This document shows positions 35,422 to 44,686 of a stretch of 64,000 bases of DNA, piece after piece. Both the position numbers and the translations under genes were made by a program. The stretch covers positions 122,431 through 186,430 of the forward strand of contig CANBHY010000003.1 in NCBI GenBank assembly GCA_947368535.1, written 5' to 3'. Numbering within the stretch: position 1 is the stretch's first letter; every line of letters begins with the position of its first letter. Origin of the DNA: an uncultured Clostridium sp. GTDB taxonomy: Bacteria; Bacillota; Clostridia; TANB77; CAG-508. The notes under the pieces are model-generated. The model made no database searches, was not told the DNA's origin, and was given only the letters and a program-made list of their open reading frames with translations.

Positions 35422-37647
35422 ATGTTTGCAGCAGTTGTGATAAATTCTAATGCAAGAGAACTTAATAGAGTATTTGATTATATAGTTCCTGCAGAAATGC
35501 AAGGAACTATTTGTGTTGGAGATAGAGTTTTTGTGCCGTTCGGAAAGGGAACGAATTTATCAGAAGGGTATGTTAGTGAATTAAAGGAAGAATCTGAATT
35601 TGCTAATAAAGAAATTGCTAAAATAGAAGATTCAATCTTAAGTAAGGAAAATATTGAACTTGCAAAACTTATGTCAGAAAAATATTTTTGTAATTTTTCT
35701 GATTGTATAAAATTGATGCTGCCACCAGGAGGAACTTCCAAAGATTTAACTAAAAGAGTTAAAGATAAAACGGCTAGATTTGTATATTTAGCTAAAGAAA
35801 AAGATGAAATAATATTTAATTTAGAAAAAAATATTAAAAGTGACAAACAGAAGAAATTATTAAATTTTTTACTTGATAACGATGGAATGGATATTTCAGA
35901 TTTAGAGGCAATTACAGAAGTTAGTAAAGCTATAATGAATGCAGTAGAAAAAAAAGGCTTAATAAAATTCGTATATGAAAAAGTTGAAAGGAATCCATTT
36001 ATACATAAAAGAATTTCAAAAGATACGAGATTAGTTTTAAATGAAGAACAACAATCTGTTTATAATCAAGTAGAATTTATGATTGAAAATGAAGAATTTA
36101 TGGAATTTTTACTAAAAGGAGTAACAGGTTCTGGTAAGACAGAAGTGTATTTGCAGTTAATAGAAAAAGTTTTAGAAAAAGGAAAAAGAGCATTAGTATT
36201 AGTTCCTGAAATTTCTCTTACACCACAGATAATCGATAGATTTTTAGCTAGATTTGGAGAATGTATTGCTGTTTTACATAGTAAGTTATCAAATGGTGAA
36301 AGATTTGATGAATGGAATAAAATAAAAAAGGGAGATGCAAAAATTATTATTGGTGCACGTTCTGCAATTTTTGCACCAGTAGAAGATTTAGGAATAATAA
36401 TTATAGATGAGGCGCATGATAGTTCATATAAATCAGATATGACTCCTAGATATAATGCTAAGGATTTAGCAAGATTTATTGCTAAGCAAAATAATATTCC
36501 ACTTATTTTGGGAAGTGCTACTCCTGATGTATGTGATTACTATAAAGCTAAGCAAGGGGATAAGGAATTAGTACTTTTAACTAAAAGAGCTAATAATGCA
36601 AGTAATCCTGAAATTAATATTGTTGATATGAGACAGGAACTAGCAATTGGAAATAAATCAATGTTTAGTGAAATATTAAAAGAAAAAATATGTGAGAATT
36701 TAAAAAATAAAAAGCAAACAATATTGTTTGTAAATAGGCGTGGATATTCTACATTTATTATGTGTAGAGATTGTGGATATGTTGTTAAATGTCCTAATTG
36801 TAGTATTGCTCTTACGTATCATAACTTTGGAAATGTGCTTAAATGTCATTATTGTGGACATGAGGAAACTATTACAAAAGTTTGTCCTGATTGTGGAAGT
36901 TCTAAAATAAAATATTTTGGAACAGGAACTCAAAAAGTAGAAAGTGAGATTGAAAAATTATTTCCTGAAGCAACTACTATTAGGATGGATATAGATACTG
37001 TTTCTAAAAAGAACTCTCATGAGAATATTTTGAACAAGTTTAAAAATGAAAATATTGATATTTTAATTGGAACACAAATGATAGTAAAAGGTCATCATTT
37101 TCCTAATGTTACTTTAGTTGGAGTAATTGCTGCAGATGGAGCTTTAAATATTGGAGATTATAGAGCAGAAGAACGTACCTTTCAAACTATAACGCAAGTT
37201 GCTGGTAGAGCAGGAAGAGAAAAAGATAAGGGGATAGTATATGTTCAAACATATAATCCAGATAATTATGCTATTGTTTGTAGCAAAGATCAAGATTATG
37301 ATAGATTTTATAATGGAGAGTTAATACTGCGTAAAAACTTGAATTATCCGCCTTTTTGCGATATAATACTAGTCAGAATTCAAGGGGAAAATATTGAAAA
37401 AGTAAAAAGGATATCTAAGAAATTATATGAAGAATTGTTAAAACAAAAAAATGAAAATTTATTTGTTTATAAGCCTGTGCCATCGCCTATAGAGAAAATT
37501 CAAAATGTTTACAGGTGGAGAATTGTTATTAAAGGACGTTTAAATAGAAAAGCAATTAGCATAATTAATGAGGCATTAAAAAATGTAGATAATAAAGATA
37601 AAAGTATTAGTATTGTTGTGGATTCTAATCCAACTAATATGATGTAA
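35422..37647 (+). CDS. priA: Primosomal protein N' (PriA helicase)
   Basis: A superfamily-2 helicase that reloads the replisome at collapsed forks. ATG 35422 follows AAGGAGAG and lies downstream of the promoter, giving 741 residues. N-terminal DNA-binding region; Walker A GVTGSGKTEV (about 234); box II IIDEAHDSS, where DEEH is common in PriA; paired zinc sites CRDCGY, CPNC, CHYCGH and CPDCGS (about 446-495); then helicase motifs including TQVAGRAGRE. coaBC, usually just upstream, is not present. Confidence 0.96.
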   Translation: MFAAVVINSNARELNRVFDYIVPAEMQGTICVGDRVFVPFGKGTNLSEGYVSELKEESEFANKEIAKIEDSILSKENIELAKLMSEKYFCNFSDCIKLMLPPGGTSKDLTKRVKDKTARFVYLAKEKDEIIFNLEKNIKSDKQKKLLNFLLDNDGMDISDLEAITEVSKAIMNAVEKKGLIKFVYEKVERNPFIHKRISKDTRLVLNEEQQSVYNQVEFMIENEEFMEFLLKGVTGSGKTEVYLQLIEKVLEKGKRALVLVPEISLTPQIIDRFLARFGECIAVLHSKLSNGERFDEWNKIKKGDAKIIIGARSAIFAPVEDLGIIIIDEAHDSSYKSDMTPRYNAKDLARFIAKQNNIPLILGSATPDVCDYYKAKQGDKELVLLTKRANNASNPEINIVDMRQELAIGNKSMFSEILKEKICENLKNKKQTILFVNRRGYSTFIMCRDCGYVVKCPNCSIALTYHNFGNVLKCHYCGHEETITKVCPDCGSSKIKYFGTGTQKVESEIEKLFPEATTIRMDIDTVSKKNSHENILNKFKNENIDILIGTQMIVKGHHFPNVTLVGVIAADGALNIGDYRAEERTFQTITQVAGRAGREKDKGIVYVQTYNPDNYAIVCSKDQDYDRFYNGELILRKNLNYPPFCDIILVRIQGENIEKVKRISKKLYEELLKQKNENLFVYKPVPSPIEKIQNVYRWRIVIKGRLNRKAISIINEALKNVDNKDKSISIVVDSNPTNMM

Positions 37648-37661
37648 GAGGGGAAATATAA

Positions 37662-38156
37662 ATGGCTATTCGTAATTTAAGATATGAAGGTGACGAAATA
37701 CTAAGTAAAAAATCTAGAGAAATTGAGGTAATAGATGACAGAATAAAAGAACTTGCTGAAGATATGTTTGATACTATGCATAAGTTTGATGGATTAGGTT
37801 TAGCAGGTGTACAAGTTGGTGTTTTAAAGAGAATAATTGTTATTGATTTATATGATGATGTTTCAAAATTTTGTTTAATTAATCCAGTAATCGTGGAAAA
37901 ATCAAAAGAAACAGTTGAAATCGAAGAAGGATGTTTGAGCTATCCAAATCAGTTTGGTAAAGTTGTTAGAAGTGTTAAAGTTAAGGTTAAGGCTTTAGAT
38001 TTAGATGGTAAAAAAGTTACTTTAGAAGGAGAAGGACTTTTAGCTCAAGCTCTTCAACATGAGATTGATCACTTGGATGGTGAAACATTTAAAAGTAAAA
38101 TACTTCCTGGTACTTTTGAGTACATTACACCTGAGGAAAGTACAGGTAAAAAATAA
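37662..38156 (+). CDS. def: Peptide deformylase
   Basis: Removes the formyl group from nascent peptides; an iron/zinc enzyme. All three motifs are seen: GLAGVQVG (usual GLAAxQxG, one Ala to Gly change), EGCLSYP with the Cys ligand, and QHEIDHLDG with the two His ligands and catalytic Glu. 164 residues. It sits between priA and fmt with 14- and 9-bp gaps, one operon. Confidence 0.96.
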   Translation: MAIRNLRYEGDEILSKKSREIEVIDDRIKELAEDMFDTMHKFDGLGLAGVQVGVLKRIIVIDLYDDVSKFCLINPVIVEKSKETVEIEEGCLSYPNQFGKVVRSVKVKVKALDLDGKKVTLEGEGLLAQALQHEIDHLDGETFKSKILPGTFEYITPEESTGKK

Positions 38157-38165
38157 GGAGAAAAT

Positions 38166-39104
38166 ATGTTAAATATTGTATTTATGGGAACTCCTGATTT
38201 TGCTAGAGATTCATTAAAAGCTTTAGTAGAAGCGGGACATAATATAAAATTAGTTGTTACAAATCCTGATAAACCAAAAGGTAGAGGAATGAAGATGATT
38301 GCTTCAGATGTTAAAATTTATGCTGAAGAACATAATTTAAAAGTAGTACAACCATTAAGAGTTAAGAATAATCCAGAATTTGTACAAGAACTAAAAGAAA
38401 TAAATCCTGATATAATTTGTGTTGTGGCATATGGAAAAATTATTCCTAAAGAGATATTAGATATTCCAAAATACGGATGTATAAATGTTCATGGTTCACT
38501 TCTTCCAAAATATAGGGGAGCTGCGCCTATTCAATGGGCTGTTTTAAATGGTGATAAAGAAACTGGTATAACAACTATGTTTATGGATGAAGGAATGGAT
38601 ACTGGTGATATGATTTTAAAAGAAGTGGTAAAAATAGAAGAGGATGAGACTACAGGTGAATTATGGGATAGACTTTCTTTAATTGGGGGAAAACTATTAA
38701 TTAAAACAATTGAACAAATTGAAAATAATACTTTTAAAAGGGAAAAACAACCTGATGAATTTACGATTGCTCCAATGTTAAAAAAAGAAATTGCTAAAAT
38801 AGATTGGGATAATAAAACAAGTCAAGAATTAAAAAATTTAATTAGAGGATTAAATCCTTTCATGGGGGCGTATACTTATTTAAAAGACAAAAAGATAAAA
38901 TTATGGAAAGTAGAGAAATTAGATTTAAAGTGTAATGCTGAACCAGGCGAAGTTATTGCTTCAAGTAATAAAGAAGGTTTGGTTATTGCAACAGTCGATG
39001 GAGCTATTTCTGTACTTGAAATTCAAGGAGAAAATTCAAAAAAAATGAGTATATCTGACTATTTAAGAGGAAATGCAATTGCTATAGGCGATAAATTTAA
39101 TTAG
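38166..39104 (+). CDS. fmt: Methionyl-tRNA formyltransferase
   Basis: Formylates initiator Met-tRNA using 10-formyl-THF. The 312 residues begin with IVFMGTPDFA and contain the catalytic region NVHGSLLPKYRGAAPIQWAV, then GITTMFMDEGMDTGD, and a C-terminal OB-like domain. It directly follows def. The cofactor-making fhs is 3 kb downstream. Confidence 0.97.
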   Translation: MLNIVFMGTPDFARDSLKALVEAGHNIKLVVTNPDKPKGRGMKMIASDVKIYAEEHNLKVVQPLRVKNNPEFVQELKEINPDIICVVAYGKIIPKEILDIPKYGCINVHGSLLPKYRGAAPIQWAVLNGDKETGITTMFMDEGMDTGDMILKEVVKIEEDETTGELWDRLSLIGGKLLIKTIEQIENNTFKREKQPDEFTIAPMLKKEIAKIDWDNKTSQELKNLIRGLNPFMGAYTYLKDKKIKLWKVEKLDLKCNAEPGEVIASSNKEGLVIATVDGAISVLEIQGENSKKMSISDYLRGNAIAIGDKFN

Positions 39105-39107
39105 TGG

Positions 39108-39136
39108 TTGTAAACTTCAAAGTTTATTGATATACT
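39108..39136 (+). promoter_or_regulatory. Promoter of the asp23-amaP-nusB-xseAB unit
   Basis: TTGTAA (39108-39113), 17-bp spacer, TATACT (39131-39136). Confidence 0.6.
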
Positions 39137-39162
39137 AATAAAGATTTAAGGAGGGTTTGCAA

Positions 39163-39546
39163 ATGGATGAAGAAAAAGACTTAGAAGAAGTTAGTGTGGA
39201 AAATGTTGACGGAGAAGGAATTCGTATTGCAAATGATGTAATAGCGGCTATAGCTAATAAAGCTGCTTCAGAAGTTCCAGGAGTATTTAGTATGTTTGGA
39301 GGAATTTCAGATGTATTTGGGAAAAAAATGTCTAAAGGTATTAAAGTAGATGCAGGAGAGAAAAGTACAAAGATTGATGTAAATATTATTGTTGAATATG
39401 GCATTAGAATTCCAGATATAGCTTTTGAAATTCAAAATAGAGTAAAAAAAGCTGTTGAATCAATGACAGGGTTAGAAGTTTTAGAAGTTAATGTTCATGT
39501 TCAAGGAGTAAATTTACCAGAAGATAATATTTCTACTGAAGGATAA
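39163..39546 (+). CDS. Asp23/Gls24 family envelope stress protein
   Basis: A 127-residue cytoplasmic Asp23-family protein, recruited to the membrane by AmaP and linked to envelope stress. ATG 39163 follows AAGGAGGG; TTG 39157 is inside the usual spacing and is rejected. The family core IRIANDVIAAIANKAASEVP is present, followed by VNIIVEYGIRIPDIA and the VNVHVQGV end. It is first in a stress trio with amaP and a DUF2273 gene. Confidence 0.93.
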   Translation: MDEEKDLEEVSVENVDGEGIRIANDVIAAIANKAASEVPGVFSMFGGISDVFGKKMSKGIKVDAGEKSTKIDVNIIVEYGIRIPDIAFEIQNRVKKAVESMTGLEVLEVNVHVQGVNLPEDNISTEG

Positions 39547-39572
39547 AATCTAATATAAGGAGAATAAAATAT

Positions 39573-40121
39573 ATGAGAATGATGGAAAGATTTAGTATAA
39601 TAGTATTTTCTATAATAGTTTTAATATTATCAGCTTTTACAATATTAGTGTCTATTGAAATTGTTAGTATTGATGTTTTTGAAAATATAATTGAAGTATT
39701 AAATGAAAATGTTGTATTAACAATATGCATAAGTATTTTATTATGCCTATGGTCTATAGCTAATATATTTTTAAAAAGTGATTCAAAATCTGAAAATAGT
39801 AATGGAGTATTAATGGAAAATGAAAATGGTTCTTTATTAATAACTAAAGAGTCAATTTCAAATTTAGTTGAATCAGTAATTAAGAAAAATCAAGAAATTA
39901 AAGACTCTAATGTAAAAATTGAATTTGATAGTAATAGAGATGTTGTAATAAATGTAATTGCAGTTTTAAAAGAAAATGTAGTTATTAAAAATACTTCTTC
40001 AAAATTACAGGAAAACATTAAACTTACAGTAAAGAAGACTACTGATTTAGATGTTAGTAGTGTCAACATAAAAATAAAAAATGTAGAACAGGAAAAAGAG
40101 AAAAAGCAAGTAGTACAATAG
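39573..40121 (+). CDS. amaP: Alkaline shock response membrane anchor AmaP
   Basis: 182 residues: two membrane helices (about 7-30 and 46-66) followed by a soluble Asp23-interacting domain (about 80-170) ending in a Lys/Glu tail. Family and position between asp23 and a DUF2273 gene match the Staphylococcus/Clostridia arrangement. It anchors Asp23 to the membrane. AAGGAG precedes the ATG. Confidence 0.88.
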   Translation: MRMMERFSIIVFSIIVLILSAFTILVSIEIVSIDVFENIIEVLNENVVLTICISILLCLWSIANIFLKSDSKSENSNGVLMENENGSLLITKESISNLVESVIKKNQEIKDSNVKIEFDSNRDVVINVIAVLKENVVIKNTSSKLQENIKLTVKKTTDLDVSSVNIKIKNVEQEKEKKQVVQ

Positions 40122-40136
40122 AAGGAGAGAGGATGT

Positions 40137-40340
40137 ATGGAAAAATTTTTACAGTTTATTATGAATAATAAATATCCTATTATTGGAGCTGCTATTGCAA
40201 TATTGATTATCGTGACAGGTTTATATCATTTGATAATTCCTATTGCATTAGTTATACTTGGTATATATGCAGGAGTTTATTTTCAAAAAAATAAAGAAGA
40301 AGTTAAAGAAAAGATAAAGAATTTAATAGATAAGCTATAA
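40137..40340 (+). CDS. DUF2273 small membrane protein
   Basis: 67 residues, two hydrophobic helices (about 13-31 and 32-50) and a basic/acidic helical tail [15 protein letters not shown]. It accompanies asp23 and amaP in many Gram-positives; no separate function is known. 15 bp after amaP and 14 bp before nusB. Confidence 0.88.
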   Translation: MEKFLQFIMNNKYPIIGAAIAILIIVTGLYHLIIPIALVILGIYAGVYFQKNKEEVKEKIKNLIDKL

Positions 40341-40354
40341 GAGGAGAAATAAAA

Positions 40355-40753
40355 ATGAATAGATCTGCTGTTAGAGAACTAGCATTTAAATTTATATATG
40401 GTGTAGAAGTTCAAAAAGAATATAGCAAAGAACAACTTGACTTATTTATAGAAGATAATGAAATTAAAGATAAATCAGCAATTGAATATATGAGTACAGT
40501 GTTTAATGGAATTGAGCAAAATAAAGAAGAAATTTTAGATTTAATAAAAGCTAATCTAAAAAAAGATTGGGCTATTGAAAGAATTTCTAAAGTTAATCTA
40601 GCTATTCTTGAAATTGCTATTTATGAAATAAAATATCAAGAATTACCTTTTAAAGTAGCAATAAATGAAGCTGTTGAACTTGCAAAAAAGTATGGAGACG
40701 AAGCTGCACCACTTTTTGTAAATGGTGTTTTGGCTAGTATTGTAAAAGAGTAG
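40355..40753 (+). CDS. nusB: Transcription antitermination factor NusB
   Basis: A 132-residue all-helical protein that binds boxA RNA with NusE in rRNA antitermination. The start [16 protein letters not shown] and the C-terminal [28 protein letters not shown] region are the family signatures. In sporulating Clostridia the spoIIIA operon often lies nearby, between efp and asp23; here it is absent. Confidence 0.95.
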   Translation: MNRSAVRELAFKFIYGVEVQKEYSKEQLDLFIEDNEIKDKSAIEYMSTVFNGIEQNKEEILDLIKANLKKDWAIERISKVNLAILEIAIYEIKYQELPFKVAINEAVELAKKYGDEAAPLFVNGVLASIVKE

Positions 40754-40774
40754 TATAAAAGGATTTGATAATAT

Positions 40775-41962
40775 ATGAATATAAAACCAATTTCAGTTTC
40801 TGAGCTAAATAAATATATGAAGGATAAGGTAGCAGAAGATGAGTATTTAAAAAGTGTCTTTGTTCGTGGTGAGATTTCGAATTTTAAGCATCATTATACA
40901 GGGCACATGTATTTTACGCTTAAAGATGAGAATTCTTTAATAAAGTGTATTATGTTTAAATCATCTACTGCTACTTTAAATTTTGTTCCTAAAGATGGAA
41001 TGAAAGTTAATGTATTAGGTAGTGTAGCAGTTTTTGAAAGAGATGGTGTATATCAAATTTATGCTAAAGCAATGCAAGAAGATGGTGTAGGAGATTTATA
41101 TGCTAAGTTTAATGAATTGAAAAATAAATTGGAATTAGAAGGTTTATTTGCAGAAGAACATAAAATGGAGATTCCTATGATGCCTAAAGTTATAGGTGTA
41201 CTTACTTCTAATACTGGTGCAGTTATTAGAGATATTATAAATGTTTCGACTAGAAGAAATCCAAATGTGTATATTAGATTGTATCCTGTTCCTGTTCAAG
41301 GACCTGGCGCAGCTGAAAAAATTGCAGAAGCAATATATGTTATGAATGAAAAAAGACTTGCTGATGTATTAATTATTGCAAGAGGTGGTGGATCTTTAGA
41401 AGATTTATGGCCATTTAATGAAGAAGTTGTTGCTAGAGCAATTTATAATTCAGAGATTCCTACAATTTCTGCTGTAGGACATGAAACAGATTTTACAATT
41501 GCAGATTTTGTCTCTGATTTAAGAGCACCAACGCCATCTGCTGCTGCAGAACTTGCTGTAACTGATGTGTTTGATCTTCAAGATAGATTAGGTTTATATA
41601 AAAGTAGATTGCAGATGTTGCTTAGAAAAAAAGTAGAATTGTTAAGACTTAGATATGAAAAATGCATGAAAGCACGAATATTTGCTGAACCAGATTATTT
41701 GATTAAAGAAAACTATTTGAAGGTTGATAGTTTAATGCGAAGAATAGAAAATAGTATTAATTTAAAAATGAAAGATTATAAATTAAGAACTGTTGAGAAA
41801 ATTACGAAACTAGATGCTATGAGTCCACTTAAAACTTTAGCTAGAGGATATAGTGTAGTTGAAAAAGATGGAACGCTAGTTAAAAGTAAAAAAGATGTGA
41901 AAAAAGATGATGTTATAGATCTTAGATTTGAAGATGGAACTTCACAGGCAAAAATTATTTGA
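40775..41962 (+). CDS. xseA: Exodeoxyribonuclease VII large subunit
   Basis: Catalytic subunit of the single-strand exonuclease ExoVII. N-terminal OB fold with VRGEISNFKHHYTGHMYFTL, then the catalytic region IIARGGGSLEDLWPFNEE and GHETDFTIADFVSDLRAPTP, followed by coiled coil. 395 residues, typical for Bacillota. A weak AAAGGAT precedes the ATG. xseB follows by 19 bp. Confidence 0.96.
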   Translation: MNIKPISVSELNKYMKDKVAEDEYLKSVFVRGEISNFKHHYTGHMYFTLKDENSLIKCIMFKSSTATLNFVPKDGMKVNVLGSVAVFERDGVYQIYAKAMQEDGVGDLYAKFNELKNKLELEGLFAEEHKMEIPMMPKVIGVLTSNTGAVIRDIINVSTRRNPNVYIRLYPVPVQGPGAAEKIAEAIYVMNEKRLADVLIIARGGGSLEDLWPFNEEVVARAIYNSEIPTISAVGHETDFTIADFVSDLRAPTPSAAAELAVTDVFDLQDRLGLYKSRLQMLLRKKVELLRLRYEKCMKARIFAEPDYLIKENYLKVDSLMRRIENSINLKMKDYKLRTVEKITKLDAMSPLKTLARGYSVVEKDGTLVKSKKDVKKDDVIDLRFEDGTSQAKII

Positions 41963-41981
41963 GTTATAAGGAGGAATAATA

Positions 41982-42206
41982 ATGGCTAAAGCAAAAGATT
42001 TTGAAGAAATGTTAGAAGACTTAGAAAATATTGTAAGTAGCTTAGAAAAAGATAATTTGAAATTAGATGAATCAATTTCTAAATTTGAAGAAGGAATGAA
42101 ACTTACAAAACTATGTAATACAAAGCTTGAAGAAGCTGAAAAAAAGATAACGATATTACTTAATGAAAATGGAGAAATTAAAGAAGAAAATTTTGTAGCA
42201 GAATAA
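41982..42206 (+). CDS. xseB: Exodeoxyribonuclease VII small subunit
   Basis: A 74-residue helical-hairpin subunit that coats the XseA coiled coil. FEEMLEDLENIVSSLEKDNL and LDESISKFEEGMKL are the family signature. AGGAGG precedes the ATG. In most Bacillota ispA and dxs follow xseB; here fhs follows instead. Confidence 0.95.
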   Translation: MAKAKDFEEMLEDLENIVSSLEKDNLKLDESISKFEEGMKLTKLCNTKLEEAEKKITILLNENGEIKEENFVAE

Positions 42207-42226
42207 AAAGGTTAGGGGGAATAATT

Positions 42227-43888
42227 GTGAAAGATATTGATATAGCAAGAAGTGTTGTAGCAAAAAAAATTAACGAGGTAACTACTAGACTTGGGATTCC
42301 AGATGAATATATTGAGCAATATGGTAAATATAAAGCAAAAATTTCAAATAAGTATATGAATGAACTTATGCATAAACAAGATGGGAAATTGATTTTAGTT
42401 ACAGCAATTAATCCAACACCATTAGGTGAAGGGAAGACTACTGTGTCTATTGGTTTAGCAGATGCTTTAAATAAAATAGAAAAGAAGGCAATACTTGCTC
42501 TTAGAGAACCATCTTTAGGACCAGTTTTTGGAATTAAGGGTGGTGCAACAGGTGGTGGCTATGCTCAGATTATTCCTATGGAAGATATTAATCTTCATTT
42601 TACAGGAGACATTCATGCAATTACTTCTGCTAATAATTTGTTAGCAGCAATGATTGATAATCATTTATATTTTGGAAATAAATTGAAAATAAAAAGAGTT
42701 ACTTGGAGAAGATGTGTAGATTTAAATGATAGAGTTTTAAGAAAAATTCAAATAGGTTTATCAGGAGAAAAAAGACAAATTCCAAGAGATGACGGATTTG
42801 ATATAAGTGTTGCCTCTGAGATTATGGCAATATTCTGCTTGGCTAAGGATTTAGAAGATTTACGTAGAAGACTGGGAAATATTATTATTGGATATAATGA
42901 AGATGATATGCCAGTTTTTGCAAAAGATTTAAAAGCTGAAGGGGCTATGACTGTTTTATTAAAAGATGCTTTTAATCCTAATATTGTACAAACTCTAGAA
43001 GGAAATCCAGCAATAATTCATGGAGGCCCTTTTGCTAATATTGCTCACGGATGTAATAGTGTTGTTGCAACTAAAATGGCGTTAAAATTAAGAGAATATA
43101 CGGTTACAGAGGCAGGGTTTGGAGCAGATTTAGGTGCTGAGAAATTTTTTGATATTAAGTGCAGAAATGCTGGTGTGGCTCCAAGTGTAGTTGTTTGTGT
43201 TGCTACAATAAAAGCTTTAAAATATCATGGAGGACAACCTTTAGCAGAAATTCAAAATGAAAATTTTGATACATTAAGAGAAGGCACTAATAATTTATTA
43301 AGACATATAGATAATATTAAAAATAAATTTAAATTACCTGTTGTTGTTGCAATTAATAGATATACTCAAGATACTGAATCTGAAATAGAGTTACTAAAGA
43401 GTATATTAAATGAACATGAAGTTGAAATGAGTTTAACAGAAGTGTGGGCTAAAGGTTCAGAGGGAGCAATTGATTTAGCTCAAAAGGTAGTTTCAGCTGC
43501 AGAAGATAAAAATGAATTTACATATATGTATGATCTTTCCGAATCTATTTCAGATAAGATTAGAAGTGTTGCTCAAAAAGTTTATGGAGCTGAAGATGTA
43601 GAATTTTCACAAGATGCTAAAAAAGAAATTGAAAGAATTGAAAAATTAGGATATAGAAATTATCCTGTTTGCATTGCTAAAACTCAATATTCTTTTTCAG
43701 ATGATGCTAAAAATTTAGAGTGCAAAGAACCATTTAAAATTCATGTAAGAGAAATTATTTTGAAAAATGGTGCAGAATTTGTAGTTGCTATTACTGGAAA
43801 TATATTTACTATGCCAGGGCTTCCAGAAGTTCCATCAGCTGAAAAAATTGATTTAGATGATTTTGAAAACATTAAAGGAATATTTTAA
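42227..43888 (+). CDS. fhs: Formate-tetrahydrofolate ligase
   Basis: Makes 10-formyl-THF from formate, THF and ATP, feeding purine synthesis and initiator-tRNA formylation. P-loop TPLGEGKTTVSIGL (about residues 65-78); family regions EPSLGPVFGIKGGATGGGYA and EAGFGADLGAEKFFDIKC. 553 residues, normal. The start is GTG with AGGGGGA upstream. It ends the unit that begins at asp23, or forms its own. Confidence 0.97.
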   Translation: MKDIDIARSVVAKKINEVTTRLGIPDEYIEQYGKYKAKISNKYMNELMHKQDGKLILVTAINPTPLGEGKTTVSIGLADALNKIEKKAILALREPSLGPVFGIKGGATGGGYAQIIPMEDINLHFTGDIHAITSANNLLAAMIDNHLYFGNKLKIKRVTWRRCVDLNDRVLRKIQIGLSGEKRQIPRDDGFDISVASEIMAIFCLAKDLEDLRRRLGNIIIGYNEDDMPVFAKDLKAEGAMTVLLKDAFNPNIVQTLEGNPAIIHGGPFANIAHGCNSVVATKMALKLREYTVTEAGFGADLGAEKFFDIKCRNAGVAPSVVVCVATIKALKYHGGQPLAEIQNENFDTLREGTNNLLRHIDNIKNKFKLPVVVAINRYTQDTESEIELLKSILNEHEVEMSLTEVWAKGSEGAIDLAQKVVSAAEDKNEFTYMYDLSESISDKIRSVAQKVYGAEDVEFSQDAKKEIERIEKLGYRNYPVCIAKTQYSFSDDAKNLECKEPFKIHVREIILKNGAEFVVAITGNIFTMPGLPEVPSAEKIDLDDFENIKGIF

Positions 43889-43942
43889 ATAAAATGTATA
43901 TTTTAACTTTCTTTAGAAATACTATTTTTAGGAGAAAATGGT

Positions 43943-44593
43943 ATGAAAAAGAAAGTTTTTTTTATTTTAACAATTATTTTAATTTTATTAATTTCATGGG
44001 CAGGATTCACATATGCTACCTCTAGAAGAGGCTCAAGTGGTAGTGAGGTTAGAAAAATTCAAACTAAACTAAAACAATGGGGGTATTATAAAGGTAGTGT
44101 AGATGGTGTTTATGGAAGTAAGACAGAAGCTGCTGTTAAAAGTTTTCAAAGAAAGAATGGATTAACTGCTGATGGAATTGCAGGAGCTAAGACTTTGGCT
44201 GCTATGGGTATTTCATCAGGTTCGTCATCTTCAGGAAGTAGTAGCAATGATTTGAATTTATTGAGTAAAGCTGTTTATTCGGAGGCTAGAGGAGAACCAT
44301 ATACTGGACAGGTGGCTGTGGCAGCTGTTGTTCTTAATAGGGTATCTAGTTCATCTTTTCCAAATTCAATTGCTGGGGTTATATATCAATCCGGAGCTTT
44401 TGATGCAGTTTCTGACGGACAGATTAATTTGACGCCTGATTCTACAGCAAGAAAGGCTGCTCAAGATGCAATTAATGGTTGGGATCCAACATATGGTTGT
44501 ATTTATTATTTTAATCCTAGTACTGCTACTAGTAAATGGATTTGGTCTAGAAAACAAGTTGTTACTATTGGAAAGCATATTTTTTGTAAATAA
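43943..44593 (+). CDS. Secreted SleB/CwlJ-type cell wall hydrolase
   Basis: 216 residues. A signal peptide (about 1-27) precedes a PG_binding_1 domain (about 30-92: GSEVRKIQTKLKQWGYYKG and DGVYGSKTEAAVKSFQRKNG). A short Ser/Gly linker leads to a Hydrolase_2 (SleB) domain (about 107-216) with the catalytic Glu in YSEARGEPYTGQVAVAAVVL. SleB enzymes cut spore cortex, but homologues also act in vegetative wall turnover. This window has no other sporulation gene, so germination is not assumed. Confidence 0.92.
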   Translation: MKKKVFFILTIILILLISWAGFTYATSRRGSSGSEVRKIQTKLKQWGYYKGSVDGVYGSKTEAAVKSFQRKNGLTADGIAGAKTLAAMGISSGSSSSGSSSNDLNLLSKAVYSEARGEPYTGQVAVAAVVLNRVSSSSFPNSIAGVIYQSGAFDAVSDGQINLTPDSTARKAAQDAINGWDPTYGCIYYFNPSTATSKWIWSRKQVVTIGKHIFCK

Positions 44594-44647
44594 TAATTTA
44601 GGATTAAGTATAGTAAAAATAATAGGAAATTAAATCTTTAATTTAAT

Positions 44648-44686
44648 AACTGAGACTGTAACAAGCAAAGCTTTACAGTCTCAGTT
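44648..44686. terminator. Hairpin between convergent genes
   Basis: A 14-bp perfect stem (44648-44661 with 44673-44686) with an 11-nt loop, between the SleB gene and the convergent MFS gene. U-rich but without a continuous U run on either side. Confidence 0.65.

Noticed and set aside
44366..44578. Minus-strand frame within the SleB gene
   Set aside because: It is antisense to a gene with clear domains and has no start signal.
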